Source: Strigops habroptila
Lineage: Eukaryota > Chordata > Aves > Psittaciformes > Psittacidae
NCBI RefSeq assembly: GCF_004027225.2
Contig: NC_044279.2
Coordinates: 47,764,744 to 47,828,743, forward strand
Direction: 5' to 3'
Length of the DNA: 64,000 nt
Shown: in pieces, positions 1-12,600 of the stretch
Numbering within the stretch: the stretch's first letter is position 1
Layout of the letters: the number at the start of each line of letters is the position of its first letter
The notes under the pieces: model-generated
What the model saw: the letters and a program-made list of their open reading frames with translations, nothing else
The model's database searches: none
Told to the model about the DNA's origin: nothing
Made by a program: the position numbers and the translations under genes

Positions 1-308
1 ATACCAAAGAATTTCTGCACTCTTATCACAGCCTCTCCTTTTTTTTTTTTCCCAGTTCTTTTCTTTTCTTCTCTAAGGAGAAGAGGTGATTGCATTTCAT
101 TCTCTGTAGTGTTAGGAAGAATGCTTTATTCAAATACCAGCTAGCTCTACATTTATTCAAATACAAGTACTGGTTAGTTACTCCCCTTCAATAAGGAAAT
201 GCAAATGCATGAGCACGAAAAATATGCTTGCATGGTTTAAAAACCGCTAATGGGATGGTTTAAGGCACCATCCCAATGGGACAGTCTAGGAGGCTTAAGG
301 AACCTTAC
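1..308 (-). other. EEA1 intron 11 (5' part)
   Basis: Intronic sequence following the donor at 308-307; it continues beyond the window. It holds a T tract at about 39-51 and no other recognisable feature. Confidence 0.85.
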
Positions 309-647
309 CTGACTGAGCTCACTTTGAAGTTGCAGGCCATGCTGCTCTTTTTCTTCCCTCTGCTGCTGGAGCTGTTTACATTCTGCCTTAAGATGCTGGT
401 ACTTTGTCTCTACTTCAGACAACTCTTCTTTAAGTTTCTGGCTTGCTTCCCCCTTCTCACCTAGCTCTGTCTGTAATCTCTGTATCGAAGCTTCAGCTGC
501 AGACAGCTTTGCCTGAAGCTGTTGGCAGTCCAGATCTTTCTGGTGAAAGCTTGCCTGCACTTTCTTCTTACTCACAGATACTTCATTGTGTTTTTCTTCT
601 AGCTGGGTGTAGTCCTGTTCTTTCTTCAGCAGTTTCTCAGTCAGACT
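309..647 (-). CDS. EEA1: EEA1 exon 11 (residues 304-416), last exon in the window
   Basis: The 339-nt exon, phase 0/0, has acceptor CTTCATAG|AGT and donor CAG|GTAAGG. It begins [20 protein letters not shown], contains [20 protein letters not shown] and [20 protein letters not shown], and ends LQLQSELSQ. Human EEA1 is nearly identical over most of this. It is pure heptad coiled coil rich in Gln, Lys and Glu. The internal methionine-free run shows it is not an independent gene. Confidence 0.97.
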
Positions 648-3600
648 CTATGAAGAGAGTTACACAGCAATTCAAATGCAATTCTGCTTACAGCTGTTCA
701 ATGCATTATTCAAATTTCTTCTCAAGTGTTGATGCTGAACAGCAAAGAACTTGCTTACAAACATTATTAAAGGAAATATTGACCTCTACTTTGTATTACA
801 CAAGTTAATTCTGGAGCCCATACACACACAGTTTCAACCGGAAATACTGTTCTTCATATTCCCACCTAAATCCACTTTTTCTTACTGAGCACACCAAACT
901 CTATTTCTGTATTCTGAAGATCAGTTTGCTCTCCCTGAACATTTAAATTCAAGGGTATTACAACTGCACGTGTTTGGACAGAAGTCAAAATAGTAATTTG
1001 AGTTATTAGTATACAAAAAAAAAAAAAATTCAAGTATCACTGTCCTTCACACAATTCCCTAAGCAACAACATTTGTAGTTTAATTCTTGTCTAATCCTGT
1101 GCAGTCATCACGCTGACCATTTCTAGAAGTATCCTAATTTTGCCCTGTCACTATACTTAACAGCATGATCTGCTATCCAAATTATGGAAGAGAACCTGTG
1201 AAAACTAATGAAATCTATGATGTTGATAAATGACTGAATGAAACACTCATGATTTAACATTCATTTCAGAAGATGATGTTTTTACATTTTAATTCATACC
1301 ATCTAATTTCCTTGCATACAAACCAGCTCAAAGAGGATGGCTGCTTTGAGTTTGAAAACACTAAAAATTGGGATTCCCTAAAGGAAAGACACGAACATTG
1401 GTGAGTGTCAGATTTTAATTACCACATTAACAACAGTAAATATTGCAGGATCTAAGCTCATACTATCAAATTTACATGCTGAGACAAATACTAGGAACAA
1501 AATATTAACAGATCACTTTCAGCTATTATGCAATTATTTTTATCAAATTTCATGAACTAACCAAAACTATATTCAGATCGAAATTAAATATCTTAATGGA
1601 CAAGATATAATTTCAGAAAGTCTGGGGTTTTCCCCCAAGCTTAGCTGAGGCACTAACTAGAATTTCAGAGATGTCAAGCAGGACAAAGAGCCATGAGAAC
1701 CATTTTCATTTTCCAGTGGCACTTTTTGAAGCACAGAAATACAACTGAAGGGAGGCCCTGGTCATCATCCAACCACTAGCAATTCATTCCATCTTCTTGA
1801 AATGTACCAGCAGGTTCCATTTATTGCAGCATCTTACTGATATCTACCTCAGTCAAGCATTACTATGCAGACCATTTAAATCCTTGTGTTCTTCTAGCAG
1901 TTGCAGTGAGTACTATATTCTCTGTTCTTTTTCAATTAAAATACACAAAAATAAAGAACACTTAAAGCACATCAGCCTGAAAAAATGCCAACACTGAAGT
2001 CAGTCTTACGTGTCAAAACTTCAGACAGTTCTGCAACTTTGGAATAACACTGTTACAAAGATAAGATAGTGCTGCAATTCTAGCTATGCTGGCCATCTTA
2101 CAAGTGCACTGCTGTGCAGTATCCAGGGATGAAACCTGTTTTGCCAGAAGAAAAAAGCTGTAAAATCATTCAAATAAGTTGAACAGTTTTGTTCTATGGA
2201 TTTTAGCAAATGATGACTATATTGATTGTTATAAACCATATACAGACACTTCTATTTTACAATCATGATAAAATAAACAAAAGAATCTATAAAGAAAAGA
2301 GAGGTCAGAAAACAAGCAATCTTGCAAATAACTCTAAGCAGTCCAGCAACCCATGTGAGAACAAATATAATTATATAATTAATGCCTATGTGTCCTTTTA
2401 CAAAGATGTGTATTTTCTGAAGTATGCACCTTAGCCAAAAATTCTGGCTTGACACTAAACTTTGCCTATTGAATTCTAGCCCTGAAGTAGTATATTTTGA
2501 AATGTTTCTTGAAAAATAAAACAACTTGGTGCTGCTAAAGTTATGCTAAAGGTATGCACAGATTTTTATTTTTGCACATATGAAATGCAGGAATGGAGCA
2601 CATAAAGAACATACTGAGGCCAGGTGCCATGTTTACCCTCCTGAGGTTAGTGACAAGGCTCCCACTGCTTTTAGAATATATTTTACCTTCAGAATAGAAA
2701 ACAAAGTTGCAATTTCCTTTCCATTAAAGAGAAATGACCAGGCAGGATCATTAACATTTGCACTGAATACTGTTCCTGAAATACCAACACTCCACAGACT
2801 CCTTTTCATCGTTTGGGCAAATTAGAGCTAAAGTATTAATCTCACTATAACTTCACAACTAGATCCACACGTCACACATAGAACTTCCATGAACTACTTT
2901 ATGAAGAGTCAGTGCAGAGCACTAACTTAATTTGGAGGCGGGGAGGAGGTAAAGAAATAGAAACAGTTACTGTTGTCTTGCAGCAGACTGAGACTTGAGG
3001 CCACAGAGCTGCCAAGCTATGGTCATTCAGGTTACCTCAGTGGACGCAGCAGTGTTTCCTACCTGGATGCATGTCCCAGCTGCAACCCAGCTATATAAAG
3101 AGATAAGTGGGCACACACAAGCCACCTCTCTTCCCCAAGCCTTGATTTCCACATAAAAGAAAGAGGAAATGACAGTACATTACAGCACTCAACAAAAAGC
3201 CCTGAGCCTTCACAGCTCACAAAATGCAATGGGGAACACCACATCAATCTCCTCTTCTAAAACTGCTCCTTGGAAAAATAAATATAATACATGTTAGTCG
3301 TGACAGTGGCCAGGCATTAAATAACAAACTCTGTGGGCACTGGTTGAATTTCAGAATAGTTACATCAGTAGAGGGTTAGAAACTAAGCATTTTTCCCTGT
3401 AGATATTGCATTGACATTTTCTTAAAGAAAACAAAAAACCACAAATGCAATGGGTTTAGAAGTCCTATACTTCAGGGAATACGCTGGTTTTACACACTAG
3501 GTCTCTTCTGGGCTACAGGCCATTACTGGCCTCTGCAAGGCAAGCCAAGCCCCATAATTACAGTGCTTTATAAATGAAGGAAAGTTCCACAGGTCTCTGA

Positions 3601-6600
3601 GAACTGATCTTATCTGCTTGTCATTCACTCTTCTTGGTATAGCTTGCTTGCTTGAGGTTGTACGTGAGCTTGAAAAATTCTGCAACAATGCACAGAAATA
3701 CCTTCCTGCATTGCAATGGAAATATAAATGGATGTACATAACAAAATGCAACACATTCTATCCTGCATTAATGGCTCCTCCCTCCTCCCTGACAGCTTCT
3801 TCAAGAACGGCAAACTGTTTGAAATGTGAGCAATTTCTGCTATTTGGGAAGCTAGTGTTACCTTTTCCAATTCTAGGTCCAATTCCTCCAGGGCCAAGAT
3901 TGCTTGGCTAGCATACCACTTTTATGGATATCACCTTTCAAAAAGCTGCATAAAGAGATGGCTGTAAACTGCTTTAAGTCATTGAAACCGAAAGGGGAAA
4001 TGTAGCTTGGTGCCACTTCTTCTTATTCCTGTCACTTCTCTTCTTCCTATTCCTCAAGAGGTGTTTGGCATTACCCTGACGTAGCAGAGGACTGTTGAAT
4101 TATGGTTATCTTATGCATCAATCTGTTTCACTTCACATTGCTAATGGAATAGCAATATATTCAGGCAATGCCTCTATACTGTATAGCAATACTTCTGTCA
4201 AAAGTTTGATTCAGTGTTGTTGGTCTGTGGAAAAGTACAGCATAACAATTCTCACCATTTCAGTTCTGCACCTGATTTAATGAGCCAAACCAAGAGTCAC
4301 CCTAATTCACCAAATTTTAATTGCACCTTATTATCTTCTTTGCAAAGGCTGCTTTAATATTAATTACATTAAATACACACTGTTTAATCTCTGTCTTTTC
4401 CTATCTTCCAAGATTGACAAGGTTGCTGGCAAATACACATACATAAAGTGTATAGTTCACATACAGTGTTAGATAAACATAAAGCAAACAGCAGCATGCA
4501 TAGAATCATAGAATCAACTAGAGGTTGGAAAAGACCTCCTAGATCATCAAGTCCAACCGTTACCCCAGGACTGCCAAAGCCACCACTAAACCATGTCACT
4601 GAGGGCCTCATCTACACATTTTTTGAACACTTCCAGGGACAGTGATTCCACCACTGCCCTGGGCAGCCTGTTCCAACACCTGATCACCCTCCTGGTGAAG
4701 AAATGTTTCCTAACATCCAGTCTAAACCTCTCCTGGCACAGCTTGAGGCATTTTCTTCTTGACCTACCACTTGTTATTTGGGAGAAGAGACCAGCTACCT
4801 CCTCTTTCCATCCTCCTTTCAGGTTGTTGTAGAGAGCGTCTTTGTCCCTGTCTCCTTTCCTCCCTTACCTACATTTATTTCACCACAACACATGCTTTCT
4901 TAATGCAAATACAAAAAATGCAGCAAGCTCAAAGGGCTTTGATAAAAGCTCTCAAGGAATACTTACAAGCTGAGAAGCTTCTGGAGTTTATTTCCATTTT
5001 CTACTTTTCATGACTTCAATAAATGGCCAGAAAATATGACAGGACTACAATCTAAAAGCTATGAAACTGCAAAACCAATGAAGAGAGCTCAAAATGCTTT
5101 CTGAATTATGATTCAGAACACTGTAACATTTCAAAGGGTACTGATTTTTCTTTTTATGTGTGAGATGGCAATACTGCTTAATGATAGGTAAGCGTAAACT
5201 ACAGCAATTACAATTCTGTAATCATAACAACGCTGAGGATTTTAGCTGTAACATACTGATGATGGTTAAAATATAGTGTTTGCTTGTACATTACAATATC
5301 CTTCATATTAAGCAAAATGGCAAAGGAATTTTCAACTTCTGCAACCCCAAGAAGTGTTTTGTTACAGTCTCCAATGCTTCCCAAGGCAGAATATGATGTG
5401 TTTCCATTTTAATGTGAGCTGACAAGCATAGGAAATAACAGCATTCTCACCTGGTTTTTCTGCTCTAGCTCTTTGACTGAACTTTGAAGTTTTTGCAGCT
5501 CCTGAACATACACAGCTACCTCCTGAGGTCCTTTGGCAAGTTCAGCTCTCAATTGGTTAATGGTAGCCTGCTCAGACAAACAGAAAAATCCACATTTAAA
5601 ACAAAGCTCCGCATGTGTATCCCAACAAAAGCAAGATGTCTGGTAGCAAAATAAAAAGCATCTTGTATACAAATAAACAGTTTAAGAATAAAATCACCTG
5701 CAAATTAGTCTCAGAGCACCATTAGCTACAGAAGTACTACTTGAGCGTAATTTCCCAGCTGAGATTCATTCATGTCCTACTTCTGAAGACAAAAATTGGT
5801 CTCAGTCCAATAGGAAATGCCAGGTTGAGCCCACAACCGATGAAAAGCACAACAGATTATCTATTAATCATTATCACAGTTCTAGCTCAAGGTGAAATCC
5901 TCTCAAGTCATTGCAGTTTCATGGCCAAAAGCTTTGACTCCCTCGTAAGGAAGATGTACTGGAAAAGGCACTAGAAGCGAGTCTGGCATCTGATGGAAAC
6001 TCAGTGTGTGACTTTTGGACTTATCAACCCTGCAGGTCAGCATAATTGAGGAACAATACTACTCCATTAAAAGGATTGGTACAAAACAGAATATATCAAT
6101 GACTGCAAAGTATTTGAATACAGTAATGGAAGCAAAAAAGAAAAGCACTTTAGATGGATAACAATGGCTGCCCTAAAAGCATGCTGTGTATGAATGCACT
6201 CACTATGAATACACTATATAATAATGACTTTTTAAAGGAAATTTTCCTCTTATTGTTGTCTTAACTACAGATTTCAGCACAAATGTATAAATACTGAATT
6301 CAAGGATGAACAGAAGTAGTAGATAAACATACTAATTACAACCTTCCTACAGAAAAAGGAAGATCAAAGAGAACATATGAACACATTATATGACTACATA
6401 TAGTTATTAACTTTCTGTAATGCTGTGCTTTACAAGGCTGTTTCATTACAGAGCTGTTAGGTAACACACATCCTGGGATCTGTCTTTGGCAGACAAACAT
6501 TCCAAGATGTTCTCAGCAAAAAAAGTATGGATTTTTCACTACTGAGAGAATATAATGCAGAAAACGTGCAGAAGATTGCTAAAGACACATTTCTGTCATT

Positions 6601-9600
6601 CACAATTCAACAAGCTCATCCTACATTTCATTCTTAATATGAAAATACATCATGAATGAATATTTATTCATTATATTGTCTGGCTGATGTGTCTGTATGA
6701 TTAATGAACCAACAGGCAAACAGGAATGTATCTGTTTAACAACCTCTTGAAATTATCTTGATACAACAAAAATCTATTATAAGCATAAAAAGGTTTCAAA
6801 GATATTTACCTCAAATTTAAGGGTCTCCGTTAGAAAGCAGAACAAATAAAATGGGTGGATGAAAGATGGAAATAAGCAGTCACAAAAGCTGTTAGTAGAC
6901 ACACTTCCTCAAATTTGTTTTCAAATATTCTGGTGTTTTTAATGCCTTTGCTTAGTGGGAAAAAAAAAAAGTCTTGGCTTTATTAAATTTACCCATAATT
7001 TCATCCACTAATCTTGTTTAATTCTGTGAACACTCAAGTTAACAATCCCAATCTGCAGAGATTCATAGAAATGCTTAGCTCCACAGCAGTGCAGATGTTT
7101 TTATCCTATGTTTACTATGCAGGAGTCAATAGAGTAAAAAACTAAACATGGAAAGAATAGCTCAGAATGAACATTCATCTGAGAGATACACACACCAGAG
7201 TTTTAGGTTCAACCCTGAAATAAGGCACAAACACCCAACCATAATGAATACATTTAGGCGACAATTGTAGAGCTATACAATTCTTCACGTTCCCCTCCTG
7301 CAGCATGTGAAGATACTCACATAGGATAAAGATTATCTTTGTTATTGTCTTCACCCATGCCATAAATTTGACTTATTTTAAAAACATCTCACTTTGGAAA
7401 CCAGAATTAATATATGTATCCTCAGCCATCTTGGCAAAATAGCCAAGGATGGAGTAAGAATCACTTTATACTTTCAGCCCTTGAGGAGCTCTTAAAGCGC
7501 AAAGCTGACATAAAACATGGCCAAACTTTTATGACCAGAACTGTACCCATTCTGCCAATGAAGGACTTCCATTTCTTGTTTTCTTATGGCTAACATTTTT
7601 CATAAATGTGGTTTTTTAAGAAAAGTAGAACAGTTTTCACCACTATGACTTCGAGTAATTTTAATTTTTTCGGAAAATCTAATCAGTCCCTTTACACCAA
7701 CAGAAAAGCTTTTACTTTGAATATATTTTGGGCTACTGTTGCCACATGTTGCAATTAGGCAGACAGTAACACTTCTGAGAAGAATCAGACTACCACTGCT
7801 TACCAGGTTCTGCCACACAGCAATTTCGTCTTCTCTCGTGCAGCCTACATACTGATGATACTACACAGACATCTGATATTATTATAATTGTTGTAATGTA
7901 GTTTATAATCCTTTCTTACATGTAAGAATTGTTATGTGAACACATCATAACAGCTAGGGGCATCATGCAGCCTTCTCCCTGATCTGCTCTTACTTCCAAA
8001 AGTACTGAAAAAACCTTCTTCACTAGTCTTTTTTCCTGTTAAAGGCTGTACTTTGAAGCTACATTTTAAAATGGCTAGTTATATCAAAACTTAAACATAA
8101 TTTGGGGGAACACAAACAATTCACACTTCTGTGAGGATGTTTTAAGATGAAAGATTTTTGTTACACCCCTGTCTCTATGTCATTTTATCTTTACATGAAA
8201 ACTAAATACCCAAAACCACAAGACTAGAGGGACAGGATTTTGAAATGAAATTTAAATTCCGCAGCATAGTTGTGGGATCTCACAGTTAAAACCAAATTGT
8301 AATTATGCAGCAACTTACATGGCCACATAACCACATTATATTCATAATTCCAACTGTGATATTCCTTTTTTCACATCTGATGAAGCTCTCGGCACACATA
8401 ATTGTAACTTGAAAACAATGGTAGATTCATGTTTAGTACAATACTGTGCCCTTGAACAATTCCTGGAGGTCAACATATCTGCTGGGAGGGGAGGCAGAAG
8501 GGAAAGCCTTAAGGAGTTCATAATAATGCCAGGCAGGCAGCGCTTCTCTAAAGCTCTGCAGTGCAAATGAACAAAGTCAAAACGAAATCTAGGGCACATG
8601 AAAGCCCGGAATAAAAATATACAAGAAATCCTTCACACCTGCAAATCTTAACAGGACAGAGGATACTAGGAGCCCTACAGAAATCTTAGGCATTCCTTCA
8701 TGTAAACCGGGGAATGCTGCAAGGCCTCCACTTCACTACGGACCACAGCCCTGTGCTGACGAGTTTTGCTGGTACTGCTGTATTGGTGTGGGACGATAGA
8801 AAAGGTCTAAACTAAAGGTCTTAAAAACTAAAAGGTCTTAAACACAGCTGACAGTCTTCAGTGCAGACTGTTACACTGTCAAGTCATCCATGCATGAAAC
8901 TGCACCAATCAATCTGCCAGTGAAGTGCAACAGCACCCAGCAAGAGAATTCTTCAGAAGGTATGGATTTACCAACTCCTCGGTAAAATAAATCATATGTC
9001 AGACAAAAGCCTTTTTAGTGATACTGTATTTTTACCAGGATTTCTTGCTATTATCTCTGTCAGCAATTTCCCTCACTGTCATGGTAAACAACATGAAACA
9101 GGCCAGGAGTGATTTGGAATCACAGAATCATAGAATGCTTAAGGTTGGAAAGGACTTTAAAGATCATATAGTTCCAACTCTTCTGTCATGGACAGGACAC
9201 CTTCCACTAGACCAGGTTGCTCAAAGCTCTATCCAACCTGGCCTTGAACACTGCCAGAGATGGAGCATTCACAACTTCCTCAGGCAACCTGTTCCAGTGC
9301 CTCACCACTCTCACAGCAAAGAATTTCTTTCTTAAATCTAACCTAAATCTCCCGTTTGAGACAGTTTGAGGAGTAAGGTTCACTCTTAAAGATCGAAGTC
9401 AGAGATGTTGCATTTTATGGAAGCAGAAGTGTTCACTGGTGGAAAAGCAGAGGAACCAAACCCAAGAAAACTGAATATTTGCTATGGGAGAGGCAGTTAG
9501 CTTTGCCTCCTTAAACACTGAGTTATCATAATTCTGTATGCAAGAACAATGAACATGGACAAGTGCTTTCAAATCGCCCATAAGCAATTTAAACCTTCTT

Positions 9601-12600
9601 CCACTGACTCAGCCAAAGCAGGACAAGCTTTCACAAAGTACTTCTGAAGAAATCAGCATATTCTGCAACTCAAGTAGACAGTTAAGATCCTTTTCAAAGG
9701 TAATGAATGTTAAAGTTCAAAACCAGCATAATATGGAGAAAACAAAAATATTAAAAAAATAAATCTAACATGAGAACAATAGATTTTATTTTACACTTTA
9801 AACCTTTAGACTGCAGCAACAAAGAGAGGAAAGGTGGTATCACCTGGGAACAGATTACAGGTGACATCCTGACATCGTGACCTTGAGACATGGTGAGGCC
9901 TGTCAGTCACTCACTTCCTGCTCTACTTGACAACAGGCAACACTTGGAGCCCATTATGGAGTGGACTGAGGTGGGGGGCAACTGTGCAGAACAGATTTGT
10001 ACCTTACACACAAAATATTCCTACAGTAAATAATAGGTATAAAACAGTCTCCCATTTGACAACAAAAACTAGGAAAAAAAAAAAAAAAAGAAAACCAGTT
10101 TACAATATCCACTGAGACTTTTAAATCTTGTGGAAACTCAAGAATTATGTATGTCCTATAAGAATACTGAAATTATTTTCTGCCTTGTCTTAATAATTTC
10201 TCTTTGATGTATTTTAACACTAGCATCCATTTTCAGGCACATCAACTCAAACGCTAACCAAACCCATCATTTTCGGTAACAACTGGTTTTGGCTGGATGT
10301 AGGTCAGTAAGAGAAACAAGTCTTCAAATCACACAGGTATTGCTTTACTTCTCCTTCCCAGTAGAAAGACCACAGCTCCACTAGAAGGCTTCTTCCTCTG
10401 CTACTGGGTTCTTGAAATAACTTTTTATGCCAAGAAAAGGTTTTGCAAGGAAAAGCATGGAGGCTTTTGTAGAAAAGACACATTTTTGACAGAATTATGG
10501 AATTTACTGTAATGAAGAAACATCTCTATTAGATAAGTTAGAAGATTTGGTTAAGAGGCCTTTTTATTATGATGAATTAATATTTTCCATTTTTTATGAA
10601 AATCATGGTAAAGCTGGCACACACCTAAGGTATGATTATTACCTCTGAGTTAGCCTGCTCTGCCTGCAAGTGCTTGCACTCGTCTTTCAGCTTTTCAGAT
10701 TCTCTCTCACGTTCCAGTGTCATTTTGTCCATCAACGTCTGAACTTGGACCAGCTCCTTTTTCAGGACGGCTACATCTTCCACACCAGGCCTTTGTAGCT
10801 GAAAAGTTGCAGAGCAGCAGTGAGCAACATGCTGTTGGCAGACATGCTTACAGTGTCAATGTCATCTCTAAAAATCTTTTAAATCATCAATTTATACACA
10901 AGGTGACATATACAGTATTACAGCTGAGAAAAAAGAACAAACACCACACAAAAACAGAACCACAGAAAAAGTACTTAGCACTCCCAAAGGTTGTCAGTTC
11001 TCACCTGCTGAACTTAGAACTTGTTGATTGATTTCAATGAAATCTGACAAATGAGAAAAGGTCTCAAACATTATATTTCAGTAATTTTTATGTAGGTAGA
11101 TGACTAGGTACAGGAGGAAGACTTTCCCTGGAAAAAACACTAAAATGACAGGGAATCCATGCAAGAAATTTATCTGAAGTCGCAATTCACTGAGAAGTAG
11201 GCTGTACTGACTCCACCAATCTACAGAATGGATTACTGTATATACTTTGCTGCTGTAATACTCACAAGCCCATCTCAGGACTGAGACACAACACAATCCA
11301 GTGCTACACAGACTTTTATAATGATCCTGCCTCTGTCTCCAAGAACTATTTAAAAAAACCACAAGAACAGACAAAAAAAATGGAAATGTCTTTAAAGTAC
11401 TGTCAGACATGCCTTATACCAGACCCATAGGTAAAATCTGTTGGCAATTACATTTAAAACACCATAATGACTCTCAAAATGAAGCTATGGAGGGAAAGGA
11501 GAGGGAAGGCAATATTGGTACCAAAGAAAGCAGAGAAGAGGAGTGTTGGCATCTAGAACAGCAAACGTACAGGAAAAGGGTAAGAATGCAGGAGAAAGAA
11601 AGGAAAATGAGAAACAACTAAACAGAGAGGAATGGATAGGTCCAGTGGCTGGGCAGGGTCAAGAGGAACTCATGAGCCCTTCAGGGCAGCTAACTACAGG
11701 GAAAAAGGGGGATAAATGAGCCCTACTTTCCTCCAGAGTCTAAGCAGGGGATGAGTGGAAGAAACCAGGAAGTCCCCTTCACACCTGCTTCAGAAGTGGT
11801 GCAACTGCTGTGTCACTGGCTCCCTGGAGCCACGGCTGTATATAAAAGTCACCAGGAGACAAAATCCTGGAATACACCCACATTGGTATTATCAGCCAAG
11901 TGCAAGGGGGACAATATTAACATAGGCATGGTGATGACAGCTGCCAGCCTTTCAGCCACCATGTCACAAAACACCTCACTTCTTACGCATGCAGCTGTCC
12001 AGGGACAGCCAGAGCGTAACACCTCATGGAAAAAGGGTGATCTAAAGACAGCTGCGGAAGTCATCCATGGCATGATCCAAATACAGGCCTGCAGAGCACA
12101 TCTATGTGTGTAATACCCTGCAAAACTGCTGAAGGGTATAGCATCAAACAAGCAGACTATAATATAAAGTAGGGTAAATTTTAATACATGAGTCAGAAAC
12201 AACATGTATTTCCTTACTGGAAAAACACTGAAAATGTAGGTCAGTGAAACAGATGAGAAACAATGGTGAACTATTTGAGCCCACAAGCAGACATGTCCAA
12301 GTTCAACAGAGTTCAACTGCTTTAAAACTGCATTTGCAAGCATTTTAAGTATACCCCTCCCTGGACTGGGAAATAACAAAAACATTAGTGTGATGCAAAT
12401 ACCAGCTCTGTCTTTAAATCTTCCACTGTACTTCTCTCCTTCTGCAGTTCTTGTGTCAGGTTTGTCACTTTTTGTTCTGCACCTTCCCGAAGGCTGATTT
12501 CTTCATCATACTTTGATTTAAGTTCTAATAAGAAGGAAGTTGAATAAGTGATCACTTGCCCAAGTTGCACAAGTAGAAAACAGAATCAGACCTCACGTTA

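Larger units (their letters stand above)
5568..10642 (-). other. EEA1 intron 9
   Basis: A 5.1-kb intron. It holds a CR1 fragment (9117-9370), a short tandem repeat (about 8801-8843), an A-run near 6960 and an A16 tract (10074-10089). Nothing else is recognisable. Confidence 0.85.
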
